DNA from: Urbifossiella sp043733485
GTDB lineage: Bacteria > Planctomycetota > Planctomycetia > Gemmatales > Gemmataceae
Direction of reading: 5' to 3'
Assembly: GCA_043733485.1 (NCBI GenBank)
Contig: JAYTGN010000127.1
Location: 1-15,628, forward strand
DNA: 15,628 nucleotides
Part shown: in pieces, positions 1 through 6,195 of the stretch
Layout: each line of letters starts with the position of its first letter
Position numbering within the stretch: the first letter of the stretch is position 1
Notes under the pieces: model-generated
Told to the model about the DNA's origin: nothing
The model's input: the letters and a program-made list of their open reading frames with translations, nothing else
The model's database searches: none
Translations under genes and position numbers: made by a program

Positions 1-6
1 TTTGAA

Positions 7-34
7 ACCCGGCGACTTACGTCGCCGGTTCGCC
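7..34. repeat. Half of an intergenic palindromic repeat (copy 1)
   Basis: These 28 bases are identical to the right arm of the full palindrome at 5998-6025. The arm folds on itself: CCGGCGAC, a TTAC loop, then GTCGCCGG. The left arm would lie before base 1, so the element is probably cut by the window edge. It sits 16 bp past the stop codon of the PPC-domain gene and could act as a terminator or transcript-end structure for it. The role is inferred; the identity is directly visible. Confidence 0.75.
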
Positions 35-49
35 GGGCCATAGGAACAA

Positions 50-2125
50 TTACTTCTTGATCGTCACCAGGATCGGCTCGCTGGCGTACCCGATTTTCAC
101 CACGAAGTTGATCGGCACGTAGGCCTGCACGCAGATCGGCACATCGGAACATTCCGCCGCCGCCGCGTCGGCCTTGAGCACGAAGTGGCCGATGCTGCCG
201 GTGCCGAGCAGGGTCTTACTCTTGGCTTCCACCATGGTCACGCCGGGCGGCAGCGAACTGCCGTACATCTGCCCGAGGTGCCGTAGGATCACATCGAGCG
301 TCATGCCCTTGTCGTAGTCGGCCCGGCGAATCACCTCGACGTCGATCTTCACTTCCTCGCCGGGTTTGAGAACGACGCGATTCAGGCTGACCTTCACCTT
401 GAGAACGTCGGATGGCCCGGTGACGCCGACGGCGTTCATGGCGACGTTGAAGGTGCCGCGACCGCCGCCCGGCATGTAGATCTCCTCGGCCGCGATGGCC
501 GTGCGCGAGAGGGTTACGGGTTTGCCGTCCTCGTCCTTCGCTTCCGCGGTACCGATCACGTCCACGATCGCGGCATCGACCTTCGCATCTTCCGCAGCCG
601 AGACGACGAGGCAACCCTGCGTCATGTTTTCGGGAATGGTCAGGGCGTTGACGCTGACTCCGGCGGGTAGGCCTTTGACCTCGATCTTCACGGCCCCGGT
701 GAAGCCGTTGACGCGTATGATCTGGGCGAACCACGCGGTGCGGGAACCGGGGCCGATCATCGCCTTGGAAGGATCGCACTTGAGCGTGAAGTCCGGGCGG
801 GCGAAGTCGCACTCGAGGTAATAGACGAAGCCTTCGCCGCCTTTGTTGTTCAGATCGCGAACGCGAACGATGTAGTCGCCATCGGCCGGCGGCGTGAAGA
901 TCAGTCCCGCGTCCTTCCCGTTCAGGTCGTCGTTGGAAGCGATGATCTTGCCGTCCAGCGTCATCACGTCGAGCATCGAATCGAGTTGGCTGCGGAGGAT
1001 CGTACCGAACCGACGCGCGAAGATCTCGAAGCGGATCGCCTTCCCCTTGGTCGCTTTGAAGACGAAGTGATCGAGGTCGCGTTTGACGCCGATGCGGCCG
1101 TTGATGCCGCCGGGCAGCGCGATTCGCGTGGCGTCCTTCGGCGTATCGTTCGGTTCGACCTCGGACGTGAGCGGCAACTTCGTGACGACCAAGGGAGCCG
1201 GGTTGGTCTGGCCGCTGGAATGGGTGAGCGTCACCAGATGGAGCCCGGGTTCCTTCGGAGCACTGAGTTTCCAGAGCGGTTGCATCGCACGGGCCGAGCC
1301 AACCGGTTCCACGTTCAGGTCTTGTCCAGGGTTCGCCGCGAGCGGGAAGAGTTGCTGCACGTACGGCTTGTCGGTGATGCTCAGCGCGTAAGACCAGCGT
1401 GCGTCGCCATCGTACTTGGCGTCGCGAATCGCGATGCGGTACTCGCCGTCCCTCGGCACCTTGAACTCGAGCACGGGATCGGCGAAGTAGCCGTCGTCGC
1501 TGGCGGCGAGTTCCTTCCCCGATTCGTCGAACACCGCGATCAGCGGGTCGGCGTGCTTCTGCAAATCGTGAATCTTGTCCTGAATGCGGGCACACTGCAC
1601 TTCGAACGTGAGAATCTGCCCCATCTTCGCGGCGAACTTAAAGTAGTCCACGTTCTCGGCGATCTCGATGCGGCCGCAAACGACCGAGGGCACCGGCACC
1701 GGTTGGGCTTTCTCGAAGGTGTTGATGCCGGTCAGTTCCTGAACTACGGGCGAATCGACGATGACGAGTTGCCCGAGCGACGAGAGCCCGACGGTGGAGG
1801 CGATGCGAAACTCGCGAACGCCTTGAGCCGCATCCGCCGCCACGGTGATTTTCAACTTCAAGGATGCGACGACGGGCGGAGGCAACTTCGGATCGGCGGG
1901 CTTCGCATCTTTCGCGGGTACGATCTCGGCCGATACACCCGTGCCGCCGATGAGCACCTTGTACGCACCGTGAAGAGTACTGGTGCGGCACTCGACGCTC
2001 ACTTCGGACGTGGTCCCGCGCTGCACCGCCACCGGCGTCACGTGCGTGAGCATCGGAAAAGAGTTTTGCGCGGAGGCGAAAACGGGAGCAAGAAGAAGTG
2101 CGAGTGCGGAGAGGGCGAGGCGCAT
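50..2125 (-). CDS. Exported protein with two PPC (pre-peptidase C-terminal) domains
   Basis: This 691-aa protein starts at an ATG with GGAG six bases upstream. Residues 1-20 form a signal peptide ending in ASAQ, so it should be exported. Two PPC-like beta-sandwich domains can be read. One spans about 148-252 (the VDYFKF and DGEYRIAIRD signatures); the other spans about 322-440 (EPNDTPKDAT, LDHFVFKA, DGDYIVRVRD). The rest, about 440-691, is Ig-like beta-rich sequence with no catalytic motif that I recognise. PPC domains usually accompany secreted peptidases, but no peptidase domain is present. In planctomycetes such proteins often lie beside cytochrome/WD40 genes, as here, and are thought to work in the periplasm or at the cell surface. 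It is the last gene of the left minus-strand group and is separated from its upstream neighbour by a hairpin element. The domain call is firm; the function is unknown. Confidence 0.88.
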   Translation of the reverse strand: MRLALSALALLLAPVFASAQNSFPMLTHVTPVAVQRGTTSEVSVECRTSTLHGAYKVLIGGTGVSAEIVPAKDAKPADPKLPPPVVASLKLKITVAADAAQGVREFRIASTVGLSSLGQLVIVDSPVVQELTGINTFEKAQPVPVPSVVCGRIEIAENVDYFKFAAKMGQILTFEVQCARIQDKIHDLQKHADPLIAVFDESGKELAASDDGYFADPVLEFKVPRDGEYRIAIRDAKYDGDARWSYALSITDKPYVQQLFPLAANPGQDLNVEPVGSARAMQPLWKLSAPKEPGLHLVTLTHSSGQTNPAPLVVTKLPLTSEVEPNDTPKDATRIALPGGINGRIGVKRDLDHFVFKATKGKAIRFEIFARRFGTILRSQLDSMLDVMTLDGKIIASNDDLNGKDAGLIFTPPADGDYIVRVRDLNNKGGEGFVYYLECDFARPDFTLKCDPSKAMIGPGSRTAWFAQIIRVNGFTGAVKIEVKGLPAGVSVNALTIPENMTQGCLVVSAAEDAKVDAAIVDVIGTAEAKDEDGKPVTLSRTAIAAEEIYMPGGGRGTFNVAMNAVGVTGPSDVLKVKVSLNRVVLKPGEEVKIDVEVIRRADYDKGMTLDVILRHLGQMYGSSLPPGVTMVEAKSKTLLGTGSIGHFVLKADAAAAECSDVPICVQAYVPINFVVKIGYASEPILVTIKK

Positions 2126-2140
2126 GGCAGGCTCCGAAAT

Positions 2141-2198
2141 GGCGAGCCGAGCCGCGTAAGCGGCCGGGTGCGTTACCCGACCGCTTACGCGGCTCGCC
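2141..2198. repeat. Intergenic palindromic repeat (copy 2, variant)
   Basis: Left arm 2141-2169 and right arm 2175-2198 are reverse complements around a 5-base loop (GCGTT). The exceptions are one mismatch and a 5-base AGCCG duplication in the left arm. Each arm is also self-complementary around a GTAA/TTAC centre (GCCGC-GTAA-GCGGC). It shares the outer GGCGA start, the GTAA centre and the GGGT end with the copy at 5961-6025, but the inner stems differ. It fills the 79-bp gap between two co-directional genes. It could attenuate or stabilise the transcript, or be a REP-like mobile palindrome. Confidence 0.8.
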
Positions 2199-2204
2199 AG
2201 AGAT

Positions 2205-2795
2205 TCATTTCCCTTCCGTGTATTCCTTCAGTTCCAGCGTCGATTCCGTTTGCTGGATCGTGTAGCTCAGCTTCACGATGCCCTTCTTCGGGACGAACCA
2301 CTGCTTCACGGTGGTCTTGGTGCCGGCGATGTCGAGGTCGATCCCTTCGACGAGCATCGCTTCGAATTCACCGGCCGCGACCTTCACCTTCACCTTGTCT
2401 TCGGTGAGCTTGAACTCGCCCTTCACGGTCTGGGTGCCGACCTTGGAGTCGATCTTCCAGGAGTCGCCCTTCTTGGCGGGAAGTTGGAGGATCTTGACGG
2501 GCGGATCGACCTTATCGTCCTTGACCTTGGCGCGATAGATGCCGTCGGCCTTCACGAAATAAAGTTCGCTGGCCTTGACTTGGCCGCCGACCATGGTGTC
2601 GACCTTGGTGCAGTCTTCGTTGCCGAACTTTTCGTTGCCGGCGACGACGACGGTGACTTCCTGATCGGCCACCTTGTAGACCCACTTGCTTCCCTTCTTG
2701 AGGGGGAAGAGATCGCTGTCGGGGGTCTGGGCGATGGCGGTGCTGGCGACCAGAACCGCGATGGCACCCGCGATCAAACGCAACGTCCGAAGCAT
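2205..2795 (-). CDS. Exported hypothetical protein (196 aa)
   Basis: The chosen start is the ATG at 2795, because GGAG sits eight bases upstream of it. A GTG nine bases earlier is possible but would overlap that ribosome site. Residues 1-23 form a clear signal peptide ending in STAIAQ, so the mature protein should be periplasmic or envelope-bound. The mature part is about 170 residues, rich in lysine and valine, with alternating beta-strand patterns such as KGSKWVYKV, KKGDSWKI and FVPKKGIVKLSY. The 'WVYK ... G-W ... G.v..syt' layout resembles the DUF3108/TapB-like beta-barrel group, but this is from memory and weak. A candidate -10 (TATACT) lies 64 bp upstream of the start. It lies between the Uma2 and PPC genes in the same direction and may belong to the same transcript. 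No function can be assigned. Confidence 0.85.
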   Translation of the reverse strand: MLRTLRLIAGAIAVLVASTAIAQTPDSDLFPLKKGSKWVYKVADQEVTVVVAGNEKFGNEDCTKVDTMVGGQVKASELYFVKADGIYRAKVKDDKVDPPVKILQLPAKKGDSWKIDSKVGTQTVKGEFKLTEDKVKVKVAAGEFEAMLVEGIDLDIAGTKTTVKQWFVPKKGIVKLSYTIQQTESTLELKEYTEGK

Positions 2796-2858
2796 CCGCG
2801 TCACTCCGATAGATGAAAGGAACGGTAAGCCCGGGCGACCCCGGACGCAACGGGAATT

Positions 2859-2864
2859 AGTATA
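2859..2864 (-). promoter_or_regulatory. Possible -10 box for the 196-aa exported protein
   Basis: TATACT on the minus strand (5 of 6 to TATAAT) lies in the 100-bp gap upstream of the start at 2795. No convincing -35 is seen 16-18 bases upstream. An identical hexamer lies upstream of the Uma2 gene at 3899-3904. Confidence 0.25.
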
Positions 2865-2895
2865 CGGCGAGTGCGGTGGTAGGGAATGCTCGGGC

Positions 2896-3870
2896 TCAGA
2901 GGTCTTCGGGTCGAACGCCGAGTTCGCGCAACTTGGCAGCGAACTTCCCGGCGCGACTGGACTCGGAGTCGGCGCGGCTGGACTCGGAGTCGGCGCGGCT
3001 GGTCTCGGAGTCGGCGCGGCTGGACTCGGAGTCGGCGCGATGCTTCTCGGCCTCGGCGCGACTCAGTTCGGTCTCGGCGCGGCTGGACTCGGAGTCGGCG
3101 CGATGCTTCTCGGCCTCGGCGCGACTCAGTTCGGTCTCGGCCCGTCTCTTCTCCGCTTTGGCGCGTTCCTCATCGGACGACATCAGCGTCCCGTTGCGAT
3201 CCCAGACGCGCAGCCACTTCCCAGGATTTGCGAGGTAAGTCCCTTCCCAGTGGCCGAACTCGATCCCCAATTCCGGGATCTCGAAGCGGGCACTCGCGTT
3301 GGCCACCAGCGGCTTGTACCTACCTTTGACCAGTTCGTAAACCTCCAGCACATATTCGAAGGGATCGAAAATCGCGTAGTACTTCGCCTTGATGATTCGC
3401 TCGTAGATGTAGAACTTCCCGAGGTAAGGCGTCCGGTCGCGTTCTTCTTTCCCCGTTCCCGAGACGAACTCGATCGCGATCATCGGTGGAACCAGTTCCT
3501 GCCACAGCACGTAAGAACGCCGGAGTTCCCCTCCGAGCGTCCGCGGGACATTTGGAACGTAGTACCAGTCCGGCGCTCGGCAACCGGCCAAACGCGGCTG
3601 CATGAGCTTCCAGTAGATGCCGCTGTCCATGCCGATGTAGTAGTTGCCCTCGGGGAACATTTCGTCGAAGAGCGGGATGAGGGAACCGCTGAGAAGCCAC
3701 CCTTGAATCGGCTGATAGGTGTTTTCCACGGGCAGGCCGTCCGAGCAGGGGAGGTCGAGGTGCGTGAAATTCTCGGGCCGTTCCTCTCCAGGCAAATCGA
3801 GGTGCGTGAACAGTTCCGGTCGTTCCTCCGTCGGTTCGAGCCGCGTCCGAGGCGTGCGTATTGTCGACAT
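2896..3870 (-). CDS. Uma2-family (DUF820) restriction-endonuclease-fold protein with heptad-repeat tail
   Basis: This 324-aa protein starts at the ATG at 3870, which has GGAGG eight bases upstream; an upstream in-frame start lacks this. Residues 45-230 match the Uma2/DUF820 PD-(D/E)XK-like fold: D101 in the APDWYYV motif, E134 in IAIEFVS, K152 after the YLG turn, and D169 in the AIFDP strand. The likely catalytic residues therefore look intact. Uma2 proteins are very numerous in planctomycetes and cyanobacteria; their substrate is unknown. The tail, about 238-308, is ten near-perfect heptads of the RADSESS/RAETELS/RAEAEKH type, likely a charged coiled coil or long helix. The N terminus carries a duplicated RPEnFTHLDLP segment (about 16-41). 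No signal peptide is present, so it should be cytoplasmic, unlike its exported neighbours. Fold confidence is high, nuclease activity is unproven, and the tail may mediate oligomerisation. Confidence 0.9.
   Translation of the reverse strand: MSTIRTPRTRLEPTEERPELFTHLDLPGEERPENFTHLDLPCSDGLPVENTYQPIQGWLLSGSLIPLFDEMFPEGNYYIGMDSGIYWKLMQPRLAGCRAPDWYYVPNVPRTLGGELRRSYVLWQELVPPMIAIEFVSGTGKEERDRTPYLGKFYIYERIIKAKYYAIFDPFEYVLEVYELVKGRYKPLVANASARFEIPELGIEFGHWEGTYLANPGKWLRVWDRNGTLMSSDEERAKAEKRRAETELSRAEAEKHRADSESSRAETELSRAEAEKHRADSESSRADSETSRADSESSRADSESSRAGKFAAKLRELGVRPEDL
2956..3165 (-). repeat. Array of ten 21-bp tandem units inside the Uma2 gene
   Basis: Ten consecutive 21-base units encode ten heptads. 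On the plus strand, units at 2956, 2977 and 2998 differ by single bases. The next six units form two 63-bp blocks (3019-3081 and 3082-3144) that differ at one base. A diverged unit, 3145-3165, closes the array. Every unit keeps the frame, so length change by slippage or unequal crossing-over would add or remove whole heptads. Confidence 0.95.
3748..3825 (-). repeat. Short tandem duplication in the N-terminal coding part of the Uma2 gene
   Basis: Two copies (3748-3783 and 3790-3825) encode almost the same 12 residues, ERPELFTHLDLP and ERPENFTHLDLP, with a 42-base period. The shared DNA includes TCGAGGTGCGTGAA, while other codons have drifted. This duplication therefore looks older than the tail array. 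Confidence 0.85.
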
Positions 3871-3898
3871 GTTCTTCCCCTCCGGAAACTCTCCCGAC

Positions 3899-3904
3899 AG
3901 TATA
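3899..3904 (-). promoter_or_regulatory. Possible -10 box for the Uma2 gene
   Basis: TATACT on the minus strand lies in the 48-bp gap between the cytochrome/WD40 stop and the Uma2 ribosome site. No clear -35 is visible, and any -35 would lie inside or at the end of the upstream coding region. Confidence 0.25.
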
Positions 3905-3918
3905 CACGAACGCCGCAC

Positions 3919-5520
3919 TTATTTTGGAAACGCCGGTTCGGGCAGCTTCTCGCCGATTGCGGCCTTCGCCACGTTCGTCGGAAGGTTCAACGGAACGAGC
4001 CATTTCGCGTCGGCGACCGGCTTGCCTGCCGCCTGCCACACGGCGATCTTCTGCACTCTCTCCGAAGCTGAGTAATAACCCTCGGCGAAGGCGAACCAGT
4101 CGTCGTTCGAGCCGCTCCAGAACGTGGCCAGCAGTCGGGCGTCGGCCACGTCCCAGAGTTTCACGAGCCCGTCGGCGGAGCCGCTGGCCATGCGCTTGCC
4201 CGCCGGATCGACCGCCAGCGCGAACACCGGCGAACCGGGCCGCGGCGCCTTCGTCAGCTTGCCACTGGCGGCGTCGTAAGCGTGAAGCGTGCCGTCGCCG
4301 CCCGCGACCACCATTACCGCTCCCTTGGCATCGAAGGCGATCTCGTGCGTGGCGACGCCCGGCCCGCCGGTTTTACGCGTCCGCTCGGCCGTCTTCGGGT
4401 CCCACCAACTCACCGCCGTTTCAAATCCCGAAGTCACCACTTGCCCGGTCTCGGGCCGCACCGCGACGGCGAGCACTTCCTGCTCCATGCCGCTGAACGT
4501 ACCCAGACTCTTGCCCGTCGCCACATCCACGATTCGCCCGGTGCGGTCCTTGCTGGCGGTTGCGTACCAGTCGCCTTTTGGGGAGAAGGCGACGCCGTAC
4601 ACGAAGTCGGAGTGGCCGGTGAAGGTGTGCAGAACCGCGTTCGTTTTCGCATCCCAGAGGCGAACGGTTTTGTCGAAACTGGCCGAGGCGAGTTTGGAAC
4701 CATCCGGGCTCCAGGCCACAGACGAAACGGTATCGAGATGGCCGCCGAGAGATGCGACGAGTTTCCACTCCTTGGTGTCGAAGAGCCTCAGGTCGCCGCG
4801 CGCGGAGGGTTGCCCGCCGGCCACGGCGAGCCGCGAGCCGTTCGGCGAAAACTTCACGTCGTTCACCGCCCCGAGTACGTTCGTGAGGATCTTCGCCGGC
4901 TTCGCGGTGCTCAAATCCCAGACCGTCACGCGGCCATAGATTCCCGTGGCGAGCAACTTGCCATCGGGTGAAAAGGCCAGTGCCGCAACCGGCGGAAGTG
5001 GCCCCACGGGAAGCGTTGCCGTCAGCGGCGCGGCAATCGGCGAAGCTTTGGGAAGGGCCGCCGTTCGCATGGTGAAGATCACCGGAAGCTTTCGCACGTT
5101 CGCAGGAGTCGCGGGACCGACTGGGTTCTCGTCGTCCTTCGGCTTGATTCCCTCAGCGGCTCCCGACTCGACCCACTTGCGAATCAGTGCCGCGTCCGCA
5201 GCTGGAAGCGGGTCCGCGTCCAGCGGCATCGCCCGCTTCTTGTCCTTGCTCGTGAGCAGCGTCACGATCAACGATTGCTCGGGCTTCCCCGCCACGAGGA
5301 CCTTCCCGTTCTTGTTGCCCTTCGCGATCAGTTCGGGTTTGTCGAGCGCGAGCCCCGCGGACACGTCGAGTTCTGTCAGTTTGCGTTCGCTGTGGCACAC
5401 GGTGCAGTGCTTCCGCAGAATCGGCCGCACGTCTTGCCAGTAGGTCGGATCGGCCGCACGAACGTCGGCCTGGAGGAGGGCGATCGTCGAGAGGACGAAC
5501 AGGGCGCGGAAGGTTGTCAT
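3919..5520 (-). CDS. Exported planctomycete c-type cytochrome domain fused to a seven-bladed WD40 propeller
   Basis: This 533-aa protein starts at the ATG at 5520, chosen because residues 1-23 then form a signal peptide (hydrophobic FVLSTIALLQA, ending VRAA). An upstream in-frame start would bury it behind a charged segment. Residues 24-120 are a PSCyt-type cytochrome domain: CTVCH at 39-43 binds heme c, M98 in the RAMP motif is the likely distal ligand, and LIRKWVESGA closes the domain. From about 170 to 480 come seven WD40 blades ending VTVWD, LRLFD, VRLWD, GRIVD, VSWWD, LHAYD and VKLWD. A tail with DDWFAFAEGYY follows, as in many planctomycete WD40 proteins. It should be periplasmic, with the propeller as a docking surface and the heme as an electron carrier or sensor; its partners are unknown. 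It sits 43 bp after a small gene and 48 bp before Uma2, likely in one transcript. The domain call is strong; the role is inferred. Confidence 0.93.
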   Translation of the reverse strand: MTTFRALFVLSTIALLQADVRAADPTYWQDVRPILRKHCTVCHSERKLTELDVSAGLALDKPELIAKGNKNGKVLVAGKPEQSLIVTLLTSKDKKRAMPLDADPLPAADAALIRKWVESGAAEGIKPKDDENPVGPATPANVRKLPVIFTMRTAALPKASPIAAPLTATLPVGPLPPVAALAFSPDGKLLATGIYGRVTVWDLSTAKPAKILTNVLGAVNDVKFSPNGSRLAVAGGQPSARGDLRLFDTKEWKLVASLGGHLDTVSSVAWSPDGSKLASASFDKTVRLWDAKTNAVLHTFTGHSDFVYGVAFSPKGDWYATASKDRTGRIVDVATGKSLGTFSGMEQEVLAVAVRPETGQVVTSGFETAVSWWDPKTAERTRKTGGPGVATHEIAFDAKGAVMVVAGGDGTLHAYDAASGKLTKAPRPGSPVFALAVDPAGKRMASGSADGLVKLWDVADARLLATFWSGSNDDWFAFAEGYYSASERVQKIAVWQAAGKPVADAKWLVPLNLPTNVAKAAIGEKLPEPAFPK

Positions 5521-5563
5521 GGAGATTCGCTCAATCGAAGTTGCGCGGTGTCGCGAAGCTCGT

Positions 5564-5818
5564 TCAATCGCCCCCATCCGCCGGCTGGTTATCGTCTCGC
5601 GCCTCGACCTGACCCACGACCAGCGACGAAACTTTCAGCACCATCTCTTCCAGTTGAACGCCCTGGAATCCCGCATCGGAGACGATCCGATTCACGACGA
5701 CTTCATCGTCGGGGTTCAGTTGCTCGGTGGCGACGATGGCGACGGTGGGATCCGATTTGTCCCACGACTTCCGCCGAGCCGCAACCACTTGGTCCGCCAA
5801 ATTGCGTGGCGTTTGCAT
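5564..5818 (-). CDS. Small hypothetical protein (84 aa)
   Basis: I do not recognise this family. The ATG at 5818 has GGAG seven bases upstream. The protein has a normal residue mix: hydrophobic beta-like stretches (PTVAIVATEQL, DEVVVNRIV, LEEMVLKVSSLVV) and an acidic end, without the arginine excess seen in false frames of this GC-rich DNA. It has no signal peptide or membrane segment. It lies 43 bp upstream of the cytochrome/WD40 gene on the same strand and may be the first gene of that transcript. A plus-strand reading frame covers the same stretch but lacks a ribosome site and looks like a shadow. It is likely real; the function is unknown. Confidence 0.6.
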   Translation of the reverse strand: MQTPRNLADQVVAARRKSWDKSDPTVAIVATEQLNPDDEVVVNRIVSDAGFQGVQLEEMVLKVSSLVVGQVEARDDNQPADGGD

Positions 5819-5896
5819 GTCGAGTCTCCCGCGAGGTGTTGTTGAAACTCTGGATGAGGGGAGAGGTTGAATCGGGCGAACATCGGCTCACTCGCC

Positions 5897-5909
5897 ATTG
5901 TACCGCAAC
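5897..5909 (-). promoter_or_regulatory. Possible promoter element GTTGCGGTACAAT upstream of the 84-aa gene
   Basis: On the minus strand this 13-mer ends in TACAAT, a fair -10 hexamer, about 80 bp upstream of the start at 5818. The identical 13-mer occurs in the same orientation upstream of the large propeller gene (15285-15297). No -35 is evident at the usual distance. Confidence 0.3.
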
Positions 5910-5960
5910 CCATCGTTTGAAATCTGGTGAATTCTTCGCGTAGGGTTTCCTTTAGATTTT

Positions 5961-6025
5961 GGCGAACCGGCGACGTAAGTCGCCGGGTGTGCGCGAAACC
6001 CGGCGACTTACGTCGCCGGTTCGCC
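5961..6025. repeat. Perfect intergenic palindrome (copy 3, complete)
   Basis: The arms 5961-5988 and 5998-6025 are exact 28-base reverse complements around a 9-base loop (GTGCGCGAA). Each arm is itself a small hairpin (CCGGCGAC, four-base GTAA or TTAC loop, GTCGCCGG). The element can therefore fold either as one long stem or as two side-by-side hairpins. The right arm matches 7-34 exactly, and the outline matches 2141-2198. It lies between divergent transcripts, so it is unlikely to be only a terminator. Confidence 0.95.
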
Positions 6026-6124
6026 AGGAAAAGCAGATCGTGCCAAATTCCATAGTACACCTCCTCGCGTACCTGACCTCGCCTCGAACACGAAGCAAAT
6101 CGAAGGCCGTTCTCCGGGTCCGCC

Positions 6125-6154
6125 TTGACCACTTCCCCCTGCCGGGTTTATAAC
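6125..6154 (+). promoter_or_regulatory. Sigma70-like promoter for the methyltransferase-xerD pair
   Basis: TTGACC (6125-6130), an 18-base spacer, then TATAAC (6149-6154); each hexamer matches consensus at 5 of 6 positions. Transcription would begin near 6161. That leaves about 35 bases before the ATG at 6196 and makes the alternative GTG at 6163 unlikely. Confidence 0.5.
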
Positions 6155-6195
6155 CCCGCGTCGTGAGAAGCAGCCCGCCACGGAAGGTGTCGCCG

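Larger units (their letters stand above)
5819..6195. other. Divergent intergenic region without a gene
   Basis: This 377-bp stretch separates leftward and rightward gene groups. It holds a possible -10 for the leftward group (5897-5902), the perfect palindrome at 5961-6025 and a sigma70-like promoter for the rightward group (6125-6154). Several frames run through it, but those crossing the palindrome give arginine-rich peptides (such as RRRKSPG and RRLTSPVRQ) on both strands, as expected from reading an inverted repeat. I see no RNA gene. Confidence 0.7.

Noticed and set aside
986..2407. Plus-strand frame of 473 codons across the PPC gene
   Set aside because: It runs through two real minus-strand genes and the palindrome between them; the product is arginine-rich and domain-free.
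2956..3165. CRISPR array or satellite DNA
   Set aside because: The units are contiguous 21-mers with no spacers and encode in-frame heptads inside a gene.
2686..4071. Plus-strand frame with a glycine-rich LGVGAAG repeat
   Set aside because: The repeat is the reverse reading of the 21-bp array that encodes the Uma2 heptads; the real gene has a strong ribosome site and fold motifs.
4289..4939. Plus-strand frame of 216 codons with low arginine content opposite the WD40 gene
   Set aside because: It looks more protein-like than most shadows but lies wholly within the WD40 coding region and has no recognisable motif.
5716..6132. Minus-strand frame crossing the palindrome
   Set aside because: The palindrome gives similar arginine-rich peptides on both strands, and the frame overlaps the better supported 84-aa gene.
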